From: Lentibacillus amyloliquefaciens
Lineage (GTDB): Bacteria > Bacillota > Bacilli > Bacillales > Amphibacillaceae
Direction of reading: 5' to 3'
Length of the DNA: 64,000 bases
Assembly (NCBI RefSeq): GCF_001307805.1
Contig: NZ_CP013862.1
Span: 2,790,001 to 2,854,000, forward strand
Numbering within the stretch: position 1 is the first letter of the stretch; each line of letters begins with the position of its first letter. This document shows positions 1 through 7,275 of this stretch, piece after piece. A program made the translations under genes and the position numbers. The notes under the pieces were generated by a model that saw only the letters and a list, made by a program, of their open reading frames with translations, was not told the origin of the DNA and did not search any database.

Positions 1-1040
1 TTCCCTTTGGTCAAGGTTCCTGTTTTATCGAAGGCAATTGCGTTAATGTGGCTCAGATTCTCCACATGGATGCCGCCTTTGAACAGAACACCTTTGCGTG
101 CAGCGTTGGATATCGCCGACAGCGTAGCCGGTGTAATCGATGCCACTAGGGCACAAGGTGATGCAACGACCAAGAGCACCAGCGCCCGGTAGATACTTTC
201 CGATAATGCCCAGTCAAAAAGGAGATAGGGCAGGAAAAGCATAATGACAACTGTAATTAAAACACCATAAACATAGGTTGATTCAAACCGGTCGATAAAT
301 AACTGGGATGGTGATTTTTCTTTCTGTGCGGACTGCACCATGCTGATAATCTTTTGAAAGACTGTCTCGGTCGGCTTTTTCGTAATTCTGACTGTCAATG
401 TACCGTCCAGCGCAACCGTCCCGGCATACACATCATTTCCATTCTTCTTGCTTAATGGCATGGATTCACCGGTGATCGCATTTTCATCAATGGCGCTTGT
501 GCCTTTGGTGATTGCGCCGTCAGCCGGAATGCGTTCACCTGCCCGGACAAGGATGGCATCATCAATTGCAAGCGTTGAAACAGGTACGGTCTTTTCTACG
601 TCATTCTCCAGCAGGATGGCTTCTTCGGGCTGCATTTCCATTAAAGAAGAAATGGCTCGGTTGCTTTTATTCATGGAGTACGTTTCCAGAGCGCCTGACA
701 ATGCAAAGATGAAAATCAGGATCGCCCCCTCTGTCCAATAACCGATGGCAACGGATCCGACAGCGGCAAAAATCATTAACATCTCCACGTTTAATTTCTT
801 TGTACGGATTGTTTCCATAATGCCCTCTTTGGCTTTTGCATACCCGCCGATGGCAAATGCAATCAAATGAAGGATGACCCACATCGGCTGGGAAAGGATA
901 CTTTCCATTGACCATGTCAGGAGGATAAGAAAACCGCTGATGAGTGCAGCGATTAATTCGATATGATCACGGATCCTCCTGTAAAACGCATTCTCCTGAA
1001 AGAAATTGAGGGGGTCAGACTCCTTATTATCCGTCGCCAT
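1..1040 (-). CDS. pfeT: P1B-type metal-efflux ATPase, N-terminal part (runs off window start)
   Basis: Transports a divalent transition metal out of the cell at the cost of ATP. About 346 residues are visible; the rest lies beyond base 1. The ORF opens at ATG 1040 behind GGAGGTATCGAG. The product shows N-terminal membrane helices, the actuator motif ITGES, the membrane metal motif SPC near residue 294, and the phosphorylation motif DKTGTLTKG at about residue 338, where the window cuts it. SPC rather than CPC is typical of P1B-4 ATPases, which export Fe(II) or Co(II). In B. subtilis the PerR-linked member is PfeT (formerly ZosA). A perfect PerR-type operator in the leader supports that identity. 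No N-terminal CxxC metal-binding domain is seen. Substrate is inferred, not shown. Confidence 0.85.
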   Translation of the reverse strand, partial: MATDNKESDPLNFFQENAFYRRIRDHIELIAALISGFLILLTWSMESILSQPMWVILHLIAFAIGGYAKAKEGIMETIRTKKLNVEMLMIFAAVGSVAIGYWTEGAILIFIFALSGALETYSMNKSNRAISSLMEMQPEEAILLENDVEKTVPVSTLAIDDAILVRAGERIPADGAITKGTSAIDENAITGESMPLSKKNGNDVYAGTVALDGTLTVRITKKPTETVFQKIISMVQSAQKEKSPSQLFIDRFESTYVYGVLITVVIMLFLPYLLFDWALSESIYRALVLLVVASPCALVASITPATLSAISNAARKGVLFKGGIHVENLSHINAIAFDKTGTLTKG

Positions 1041-1083
1041 TCTCGATACCTCCTAATTGATAATAATAACCATTCGCATCTAA

Positions 1084-1098
1084 TTATAATAATTATAA
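1084..1098 (-). promoter_or_regulatory. PerR-type operator (7-1-7 inverted repeat)
   Basis: TTATAATAATTATAA is a perfect match to the Bacillus PerR box TTATAATnATTATAA. It lies between the promoter and the start codon of the ATPase gene, so a bound repressor would block elongation or open-complex escape. Fur and Zur boxes share this architecture, but the core base pattern fits PerR best. Binding is inferred. Confidence 0.75.
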
Positions 1099-1114
1099 TT
1101 TAATATTTATTATA

Positions 1115-1142
1115 ATTATACTATGTGAGAGGAAGAAGTCAA
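1115..1142 (-). promoter_or_regulatory. sigma-A promoter of the metal ATPase gene
   Basis: On the minus strand, -35 TTGACT (1142-1137) and -10 TATAAT (1120-1115) are separated by 16 bp. The PerR-type box follows about 17 bp downstream of the -10. Confidence 0.7.
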
Positions 1143-1177
1143 TGGGTAAATTGTCCGTTTAAATGCTAATAGAAGGA

Positions 1178-1573
1178 TTAGAGTGCTTCGGTTGGCGTTT
1201 CATGCTTTTTATAATAATTATTAATAAGTTCCATATAAAAGATGAGCGTGTTTTGTTTTAATGTGCGGATTTCCAGATAACCCCCGAACATAAACTGAAA
1301 AGTTACAACGGCTGATTCAACATATTCACCGATGAACAGCGCCCCAATCACTGCAATCGTAACGAGCAATTCAATGCTGAATGCTTTCATCCTATGGGCC
1401 TGAAATGTCTTGATGAAAATCGGGATCCCTGCCAGGAAGGTCGCCGCAAACAGCGTTCCGGTCTGGGATGCTTGCCAATTCATAAAATGAAAGATAGGTG
1501 CCAGAACTAATAATCTACCGGTAATCGCCGTAATGTGGTTTTTGTGCCTGTTAATTAAACCAATCATGATCAT
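1178..1573 (-). pseudogene. Truncated metal-transporting P-type ATPase (N-terminal membrane region only)
   Basis: A 131-codon ORF whose first ~105 residues read like the opening membrane segment of a CadA/ZosA-type ATPase, including MKAFSIELLVTIAVIGALF and IGEYVESAVVTF and ending in YLEIRTL. The family then continues for about 500 residues with actuator, phosphorylation and nucleotide domains, but here the frame runs into an unrelated tail and stops. It sits directly upstream of, and in the same orientation as, the intact ATPase. It is therefore probably the remnant of a tandem paralogue, not a functional transporter. A good SD (GGGGGAGG) precedes two closely spaced ATGs (1573 and 1567), of which the second has the better spacing. 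The fragment could still be translated. Confidence 0.75.
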
Positions 1574-1823
1574 CTTCCTCCCCCTTCATTTCATCATAAG
1601 GGGTTTGCAGTCAAAAGAAATTGACCGGTGTCAAGTCTGGGAAAGTTAAAATGCAGTTTTTACAAAAATCGGGTTAACAGAGCCGAATAACCAGCAAGAA
1701 AAATCGATGAGCGATTGATCCGCCGAGTCAATTGTTTAACAGCAAAATTAAAAAAGAAGCATTTTGGTTATCCATTCCTTGCCAGTCTGCTATAGTATAA
1801 GAAAGCAAGTATGAGGTGATCGG

Positions 1824-2438
1824 ATGGATCTGCAATCAATCATGACTAAAATCAAATACCACACACCATCTGTCCTGGGGCATGAGCAATTCATGAAATC
1901 AGCTGTACTTTTGCCATTAATACAGAAGGACAATGAACTGCATGTGCTGTTTGAAGTGCGTGCGGAGAGCATGAGGCGGCAACCGGGAGAAATATGCTTT
2001 CCGGGAGGCCGGATTGACCCGCAGGACAGAGACGTGTGTTCTGCGGCGATTCGGGAAACGACAGAGGAGCTCGGTATCGGTTCAGAAGCGATTTCGAATG
2101 TCTACCCATTGGACTATATGGTAACGCCTTTTGGCATGATCGTTTACCCGCATACGGGCCTGATCACCCTTCAGGGGCAGCTTCAACCGAACCCATCCGA
2201 AGTCGGTGAGCTGTTTTCGGTGCCGTTGTCATTTTTCCTTGAAAATGAACCGGACATACACCATGTTCATCTGCAGGTACAGCCTGATGCTTCCTTTCCG
2301 GTTGAATTGATCCCGGGTGGTGAGAATTATAACTGGCGCACGAGTCATATTAATGAGTATTTTTACATTTACGGGGATAGAGTCATTTGGGGATTGACAG
2401 CGCGCATTCTTTCTCATTTTATTGATATGATCCGTTAA
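1824..2438 (+). CDS. NUDIX hydrolase, CoA pyrophosphatase type
   Basis: A 204-residue NUDIX protein that probably hydrolyses coenzyme A or acyl-CoA to phosphopantetheine products and 3',5'-ADP. The stretch FPGGRIDPQDRD followed by AAIRETTEELGI (about residues 53-76) fits the variant NUDIX box of the CoA-pyrophosphatase subfamily (NudL/YeaB type), where the first box glutamate is not strictly kept. ATG 1824 is preceded by GAGGTGAT at good spacing. It is a single-gene unit with no obvious partner. The following 400 bp are a repeat element. Substrate specificity is family inference. Confidence 0.8.
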   Translation: MDLQSIMTKIKYHTPSVLGHEQFMKSAVLLPLIQKDNELHVLFEVRAESMRRQPGEICFPGGRIDPQDRDVCSAAIRETTEELGIGSEAISNVYPLDYMVTPFGMIVYPHTGLITLQGQLQPNPSEVGELFSVPLSFFLENEPDIHHVHLQVQPDASFPVELIPGGENYNWRTSHINEYFYIYGDRVIWGLTARILSHFIDMIR

Positions 2439-2443
2439 AGTGG

Positions 2444-2865
2444 TTGTTCAAAAAGTCCGGTAAAAATGACACTTCGACTAGGACCTTCTGTGCCTGCGAT
2501 TACTCGGCACAAAAAAATTGCTAAAACCGCCCACGTCAATCGCTGGACACAGAACTCACCACAACACGCGAGAAGCTCGCTGGCTTGCTTTTCCGTTCCT
2601 CACGTATAACTGCATATGTTCCGGGACCGGGAGCTTCGCCGCCTCGAACTTTCGAAGCGATTGACGTGCTAGTGCCGGTATCCGCACAGGACGCCCGAGG
2701 CCTTATCCGACCGGTCTTTTTTCCTCGCATATAATGAATCAGTAACCCGCCGGAAAACGCCGGCTAACTGACCATAAATGCTCGATTCTGTTCAACTAAC
2801 ATTCAAACGGAGAAAGTCATTCCGCTGAATAAAGTTTCACATTATCCTCCTTTTTGAACACGCGC
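2444..2865. repeat. Intergenic MITE-like element, long form, with terminal inverted repeats
   Basis: The element runs from TTGTTCAAAAAG to CTTTTTGAACA. Its two ends are nearly identical to both ends of a ~50-bp element at 48862-48910 in the opposite orientation, which looks like an internally deleted version. Within it, 2727-2790 contains CAGTAACCCGCCGG and GCCGGCTAACTG, a module shared with 8651-8735. No transposase is encoded; the 64-codon minus-strand ORF at 2536-2730 matches nothing recognisable. Confidence 0.6.
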
Positions 2866-3029
2866 TTAAATGAAAAATTCTGAAAAATAGAGCTCCTGAG
2901 TTTGACATCTTGGGAGCTTTTATAATATACTTAATTCAACAATGTTGAACAAAGAGAAACCAAATTGAATAACATAAGATGACAAAGGGAATAGAAATTA
3001 TACAAGTAATTGTTTTTATTCACTCTTAT

Positions 3030-3043
3030 TGAAAGCGCATTCA
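3030..3043 (+). promoter_or_regulatory. cre-like site (CcpA)
   Basis: TGAAAGCGCATTCA differs from the cre consensus TGWAANCGNTNWCA at one position and is nearly palindromic. It lies 43 bp upstream of the HMG-CoA lyase start, so carbon catabolite control of this catabolic gene is plausible. Confidence 0.45.
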
Positions 3044-3085
3044 AATTTTTGCTGTTCGGGGTCTCATAATTTAAAAGGAGGGGTC

Positions 3086-3994
3086 ATGATGGGGCGTTGG
3101 CCTGATTTTGTCCAGGTGAAGGAAGTCGGTCCGCGCGATGGGCTGCAGAATGAAAAGAAGCGGATTTCAACGGCAGATAAGGTTCAATGGATCAATACAC
3201 TGTCCGAATCGGGAGTTAAGGAAATCGAGTATTCATCTTTTGTTCATCCCAAATGGGTTCCAGCCCTCTCGGATGCTCACGAAGTTGGAAAACGGATTAA
3301 TCGGAATCCGGATGTCCGCTACTCGGCGCTCGTACCGAATATGAAAGGTTTGGATCTGGCACTCGAAGCTGGAATCGACGGCGCATCAGTATTCATGTCT
3401 GCAAGTGAGACGCACAACAAGAAAAATATTAATAAATCAATTGATGAAACGTATCCGGTACTGGAGGAAGTGATTAAGGGCGCAAAAGAAGCTGGAAAAC
3501 ATGTGACAGGTTATGTCTCGACGGTATTTGATTGCCCGTATGAAGGAAGAATTTCCCCGGAGCAGGTGCTAAGCGTTTGTGACCATCTGATTGAATCTGG
3601 GGTGGATGATCTTTCCCTTGGCGATACAATTGGTACGGCGGTTCCATCACAGGTGGATCAGCTGCTTTTAGAAATTTTAACGCGTTTTCCGAACGAAAAG
3701 ATTATCATGCATTTTCATGATACGCGTGGTATGGCAATTGCCAATATTATGCGGTCGATGGAACACGGTCTCACCCGCTTTGACAGTGCAATCGGAGGGC
3801 TTGGCGGTTGTCCTTACGCGCCGGGGGCAGCCGGTAATGTGGCAACCAATGATGTGCTGTATCTTCTGAATGGTCTTGGCATTAAAACCGGTATGGACGA
3901 GGCGAAACTCCAGGAAGCAGCAATGTTTATTCAAAGCAAACTTGGAAAGTCATTGCCGAGCAAATCCCTGGCATACGCCGCCAGCCAAGGCTGA
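3086..3994 (+). CDS. mvaB: Hydroxymethylglutaryl-CoA lyase
   Basis: Cleaves 3-hydroxy-3-methylglutaryl-CoA into acetoacetate and acetyl-CoA, the last step of leucine breakdown. The DRE-TIM metallolyase features are present: VKEVGPRDGLQNE near the N terminus (catalytic Arg-Asp), the metal-binding MHFHDTRG, and the signature GLGGCPYAPGA with its catalytic cysteine near the C terminus. ATG 3086 follows AAAAGGAGGGG at ideal spacing. An upstream in-frame start at 3029 has no ribosome site. At about 302 residues it matches the family length. No other leucine-catabolism genes adjoin it. A cre-like site lies upstream. Confidence 0.9.
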   Translation: MMGRWPDFVQVKEVGPRDGLQNEKKRISTADKVQWINTLSESGVKEIEYSSFVHPKWVPALSDAHEVGKRINRNPDVRYSALVPNMKGLDLALEAGIDGASVFMSASETHNKKNINKSIDETYPVLEEVIKGAKEAGKHVTGYVSTVFDCPYEGRISPEQVLSVCDHLIESGVDDLSLGDTIGTAVPSQVDQLLLEILTRFPNEKIIMHFHDTRGMAIANIMRSMEHGLTRFDSAIGGLGGCPYAPGAAGNVATNDVLYLLNGLGIKTGMDEAKLQEAAMFIQSKLGKSLPSKSLAYAASQG

Positions 3995-4021
3995 AATGTT
4001 ATTGACACACAGACATGAATG

Positions 4022-4062
4022 CCTCACCCCCTTATGAATTTCTGATTGCGGGTGGGGTTTTT
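4022..4062 (+). terminator. Rho-independent terminator after mvaB
   Basis: CCTCACCC pairs with GGGTGGGG around an 18-20 nt loop, followed by TTTTT. It lies 27 bp after the mvaB stop. Confidence 0.75.
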
Positions 4063-4103
4063 CCATGTGTTCAAGACCGAACAGATTAACGAACGATTTC
4101 CTG

Positions 4104-4132
4104 TTGCCATAATATAAGATTTCATCTATGCT
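4104..4132 (+). promoter_or_regulatory. Promoter of the XRE-cupin regulator
   Basis: TTGCCA (4104-4109), a 17-bp spacer and TATGCT (4127-4132). Transcription would begin near 4139, downstream of the ATG at 4133, which argues against that ATG as the true start. Confidence 0.5.
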
Positions 4133-4177
4133 ATGATAGAGAAGACTGTATTTATAAGGCGAAAGGAGCGATTTACC

Positions 4178-4732
4178 ATAAATCTTGAAACGATTGGCCA
4201 AAAGCTGAAGCAAGCCCGTTTAAAAAGCAAACACACGCAGCAGCAGATAGCAGATCGATGCGGTATCTCCAAAAGCCTGTTGTCAAAAATTGAAAATGGC
4301 CAGACATCTTCTGCGGTGGCTACATTATCGAAAATTGCAGAAGCACTGGATGTGCCGCTCTCATGGGTGCTGGACGGCCATCCTGAAACAGATTTGGTCG
4401 TGCTTCCGAAAGCAGAGAGAAGGCTCAGTGCTGATGATGAGAATATGGGGTATTCACTTGAATTGCTTGCAAGCCGTTCCCGTTTTTCCCGAATTGAACC
4501 GACAATCGTCCATGTGACACCAAAAGATTTTAATGATAGACAGGAACCTTACACGCACACGCAGGACGAATTCATATATATTGTTGAAGGCGCGATTGAG
4601 CTTTATTATGATGGTAAAAGGTATTATATGGAAAAGGGCGATACCGGCCATTTTAAAGGTGTTAAACCGCATCTTTTCATGCCGGTCGACAACGATGGTG
4701 CCAAAATTTTGACGGTGTTCATTGATGACTAA
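4178..4732 (+). CDS. XRE-family regulator with C-terminal cupin, apparent AUA start
   Basis: A DNA-binding regulator with an N-terminal helix-turn-helix (TQQQIADRCGISKSLLSKIE) and a C-terminal cupin barrel (QEPYTHTQDEFIYIVEGAIE), about 184 residues. Such proteins bind a small ligand in the cupin and repress small-molecule metabolism or transport genes. Start choice is odd. The only strong ribosome site, AAAGGAG (4162-4168), lies 9 bp before ATA 4178, giving I/M-NLETIGQKLKQARLKSK, which matches the usual N terminus of the family. The in-frame ATG 4133 has no ribosome site and would precede the predicted transcription start. Either the start codon is AUA, or ATG has mutated or been misread. Target unknown. 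Confidence 0.75.
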   Translation: MNLETIGQKLKQARLKSKHTQQQIADRCGISKSLLSKIENGQTSSAVATLSKIAEALDVPLSWVLDGHPETDLVVLPKAERRLSADDENMGYSLELLASRSRFSRIEPTIVHVTPKDFNDRQEPYTHTQDEFIYIVEGAIELYYDGKRYYMEKGDTGHFKGVKPHLFMPVDNDGAKILTVFIDD

Positions 4733-4783
4733 ATGACTGTGTATTAAAAACACTTTCCTTATTAAGGTTTTTTTACTGGTATA

Positions 4784-4824
4784 TGACACATTGTCATTTC
4801 CGGTTGACGTGTGACAGGGTGTCA
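4784..4824 (+). promoter_or_regulatory. Twin 13-bp operators around a promoter
   Basis: TGACACATTGTCA (4784-4796) and TGACAGGGTGTCA (4812-4824) are both perfect TGACA-N3-TGTCA inverted repeats, centred 28 bp apart. Between and over them lies a promoter: -35 TTGACG (4804-4809), 17-bp spacer, -10 TACGAT (4827-4832). The second operator fills the spacer. This is the layout expected for autorepression by the TetR protein encoded downstream. Confidence 0.65.
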
Positions 4825-4883
4825 TATACGATAGCTAATAGAGTGTTCACATAAACGTATGCTGTCAGGAGTGAGATACCATT

Positions 4884-4991
4884 ATGTTCATGACATACAG
4901 TTCTGATGAAAACTTGAGGCGGCTAGTCCGCGAGCTGCAGATGCAGGGAGTGAATGCTGAACTTTGCAAAAGACCTGAGAGAGTAGAATAG
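4884..4991 (+). CDS. Small ORF of 35 codons in the tetR leader
   Basis: ATG 4884 follows AGGAGTGAGA and opens a 35-residue hydrophilic product, MFMTYSSDENLRRLVREL onward, ending in KRPERVE. It lies between the TetR-type promoter/operators and the tetR gene, 89 bp before the latter, so it would be the first cistron of that transcript. I do not recognise a family. It could be a leader peptide, a small partner protein or a chance ORF. Confidence 0.4.
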   Translation: MFMTYSSDENLRRLVRELQMQGVNAELCKRPERVE

Positions 4992-5080
4992 AAATGCGAT
5001 CAACTTGTCTGCAAACATACATATGAGTGGGCCCGGCTAAGCAAGAAAAGCCTCATTAAGAATAAGATGGGGGCGAAATG

Positions 5081-5695
5081 ATGCCGAAACAGACATTTTT
5101 TAATCTGCCGCATGAAAAGAAGCAAACGCTGATCCGATCGGCTGAAGCAGAGTTTTCACGGGTGCCGCTATATCAAGCCTCCATTTCAAACATTGTAAAA
5201 GAGGCGGGCATACCGCGCGGCAGCTTTTATCAATATTTTCAAGATAAAGAGGATGCTTTCTTTTTCCTGCTGGATGATCTGTCGCGTAAAAGGCAGGAAG
5301 TTTTTACAAATCTTTTAAAAAAATATGACGGTGATTTATTTGCTGCACTGGAAGAATTTTTTCAAATAGTTATTACTGAAGTGGAGAACTTGGATTTTAT
5401 GCGCAATACATTTCTAAACATGACTTATAGAATTGAAGATTCATTTTTAAAAATGTTCAGCGGCCGCCAAAACGAAGAGCAGTTCAGGGAAGTCAGCTCA
5501 CTGATTGATAAACGGAAGCTGAATCTGGCGAATGATGAAGAGTTGCACCATGTGATGAAGATCCTGAAATCGGTCGTTGTCCATAACTTTGCTGCGAAAT
5601 TCGCCCGGAATTTAACGGACGAGGAGGCAATCAATAACTTTACAGTTGAAATGAAGCTGTTAAAAAAAGGCCTATATTACACGACAGAAATGTAA
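5081..5695 (+). CDS. TetR/AcrR-family transcriptional repressor
   Basis: A one-component repressor of about 204 residues. The N-terminal helix-turn-helix is clear: ISNIVKEAGIPRGSFYQYF (about residues 31-49), followed by DKEDAFFFLLDDL. The C-terminal ligand-binding half is variable and gives no substrate clue. Of two adjacent ATGs, 5081 has the better distance to GGGGG. The gene is probably autorepressed through the two TGACA-N3-TGTCA sites 260-300 bp upstream. No efflux pump or metabolic gene follows; the neighbour is convergent. Its other targets, if any, lie elsewhere. Confidence 0.85.
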   Translation: MPKQTFFNLPHEKKQTLIRSAEAEFSRVPLYQASISNIVKEAGIPRGSFYQYFQDKEDAFFFLLDDLSRKRQEVFTNLLKKYDGDLFAALEEFFQIVITEVENLDFMRNTFLNMTYRIEDSFLKMFSGRQNEEQFREVSSLIDKRKLNLANDEELHHVMKILKSVVVHNFAAKFARNLTDEEAINNFTVEMKLLKKGLYYTTEM

Positions 5696-5732
5696 CTGAT
5701 GGGTCTCAATAAACCGAAACCCTTTAAGAGAA

Positions 5733-5770
5733 AATCCCTCACGGACCTGCTAAAGTGCGCATGAGGGATT
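5733..5770. terminator. Bidirectional terminator between tetR and the hydroxylase gene
   Basis: AATCCCTCA and TGAGGGATT form a 9-bp stem; a T-rich tract follows on the plus strand and an A/T tract on the minus strand. It separates two convergent genes. Confidence 0.7.
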
Positions 5771-5774
5771 ATTT

Positions 5775-7091
5775 TTAACGGTTGTTATCCATTGTAAATT
5801 GCTGAAAGATGGTGTCATGTCTGTCTGGATAAACGTCGCGACCGGCAAGCAAATTGACGATTTTTATGTTCTTTTGAATAGCCAAGCCCAAGTTGGTGGC
5901 TGCGGTTCCATGAGAGTGCTCCAAATTCGTCATGGTAAAAAAGCGGTGATCCCGCTGATCATGGAAGACGAGCTGGTAATCTCTTGTCACTTTATAATGG
6001 TCCTCATCTTCCCACACGATTTTATCCTTGAAACGGTCATAGAACCATGCTGGAATATGTGGCTTATAGCCGGTTGCCAAAATAACTTTATTTGTTTCAT
6101 AATCAAAGGAATTTTCCTTTTGCCACTGATGACAGCGCAATATATACGTGTCATTTTGTCTGCTTATATTTTTAACCTCAGTATTTGGCTGAATGATCAC
6201 GGGTTGCGGCTTTTGGCCGATCGTTTTATGGTAAAGCGTTTCGTATAATTCCATTAATGTCTGTGGATTAATCCCCTTTCTGAGCGTTCCTAATGTGTCT
6301 AATGTGTCGAGTCGCTGCTTAAAGCCAAGCGAATGAAAATACGACACAAAATCAGGAGAGAAATATTCCTGGCCAAATTTAGCTTTCTCCAATTGAAATA
6401 GGCCACTGGAGCGGGTGAATAACGTGAGTTGAAATACGTTATTTTCCTGTTCTTTTAACAGATACAGAAAGACCTCTATGGCACTCTGGCCGGACCCTAT
6501 CACTGTGATATGCGGGGATTCCACTAAGTTTTCTTTTTCATACATGTACCGATTCGTATGTAACACATCTTCATTATGATGTCCTGTCATGCTGTCCAGA
6601 ACGAAGGGTTCACTGCCCGTTGCCATGGCTATATTTTTGGCGAAATATGAAAGTTGCTTTTCACTGGCGGTATCTTTCACGACCACCTCATAGTGAGGCT
6701 CGGCAGTGTTTTCATGGTCAATGACATCGATGACCTCATAACCGAAGTGGAGCTGTTCCAATTGATTTGCAACCCATTGCAAGTAGTGGTTATACTCCTG
6801 ACGCGGAATTTGAAACTTGTTATAAAAGTAGAACTGGTACAGACGATTATGTTCATGCAGATAATTGATGTAAGTAAACCGGCTTGTTGGATCGGCGAAT
6901 GTGACAAGGTCTCCTAAAAAGGGGGTTGTTAAATTCATCCGTTCAATTAACATCCCGGGATGCCACTCAAATTTTGGTGTCTTATCAAAAAACAGCCCTT
7001 CAATTTCTGGTGTATTGTCCAAAAGTGCTGCTAATCCAAGATTATAAGGTCCTATACCAACCCCGATAATATCGTACAATTTGCCGGGCAT
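5775..7091 (-). CDS. Lysine N6-hydroxylase / ornithine N5-oxygenase family protein
   Basis: A flavin- and NADPH-dependent monooxygenase of about 438 residues that N-hydroxylates a lysine- or ornithine-type side chain, normally the first step of hydroxamate siderophore synthesis. Visible motifs are the FAD site GVGIGPYNLGLAALL at the N terminus, the NADPH site GSGQSAIEVFLYLL mid-protein, and the late ATGY motif (LATGYKPHIP). I chose ATG 7091, giving MPGKLYDIIGVG, because GGAGGG precedes it; the ORF extends upstream to 7175 without support. No siderophore synthetase or exporter adjoins it, so its pathway is elsewhere or lost. Two TGATAAT half-sites (near 7125 and 7210, minus strand) hint at Fur control, weakly. 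Confidence 0.85.
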   Translation of the reverse strand: MPGKLYDIIGVGIGPYNLGLAALLDNTPEIEGLFFDKTPKFEWHPGMLIERMNLTTPFLGDLVTFADPTSRFTYINYLHEHNRLYQFYFYNKFQIPRQEYNHYLQWVANQLEQLHFGYEVIDVIDHENTAEPHYEVVVKDTASEKQLSYFAKNIAMATGSEPFVLDSMTGHHNEDVLHTNRYMYEKENLVESPHITVIGSGQSAIEVFLYLLKEQENNVFQLTLFTRSSGLFQLEKAKFGQEYFSPDFVSYFHSLGFKQRLDTLDTLGTLRKGINPQTLMELYETLYHKTIGQKPQPVIIQPNTEVKNISRQNDTYILRCHQWQKENSFDYETNKVILATGYKPHIPAWFYDRFKDKIVWEDEDHYKVTRDYQLVFHDQRDHRFFTMTNLEHSHGTAATNLGLAIQKNIKIVNLLAGRDVYPDRHDTIFQQFTMDNNR

Positions 7092-7275
7092 TTGGCCCAC
7101 TCCCTCCAGACGAAATCTGGACATTATCATTCCCGTTTCATCAGGAGTTATGCTTTGTTCACGTGTGAAAAGCAATAACTGAAATCCCCCTGACTAAAAT
7201 GGGCTCGGCTGATATTATCAGGTCTGCGCTGGTCGATGCCGCACCGGAGCGGCTCTATATCACCTTCAATCAAGG

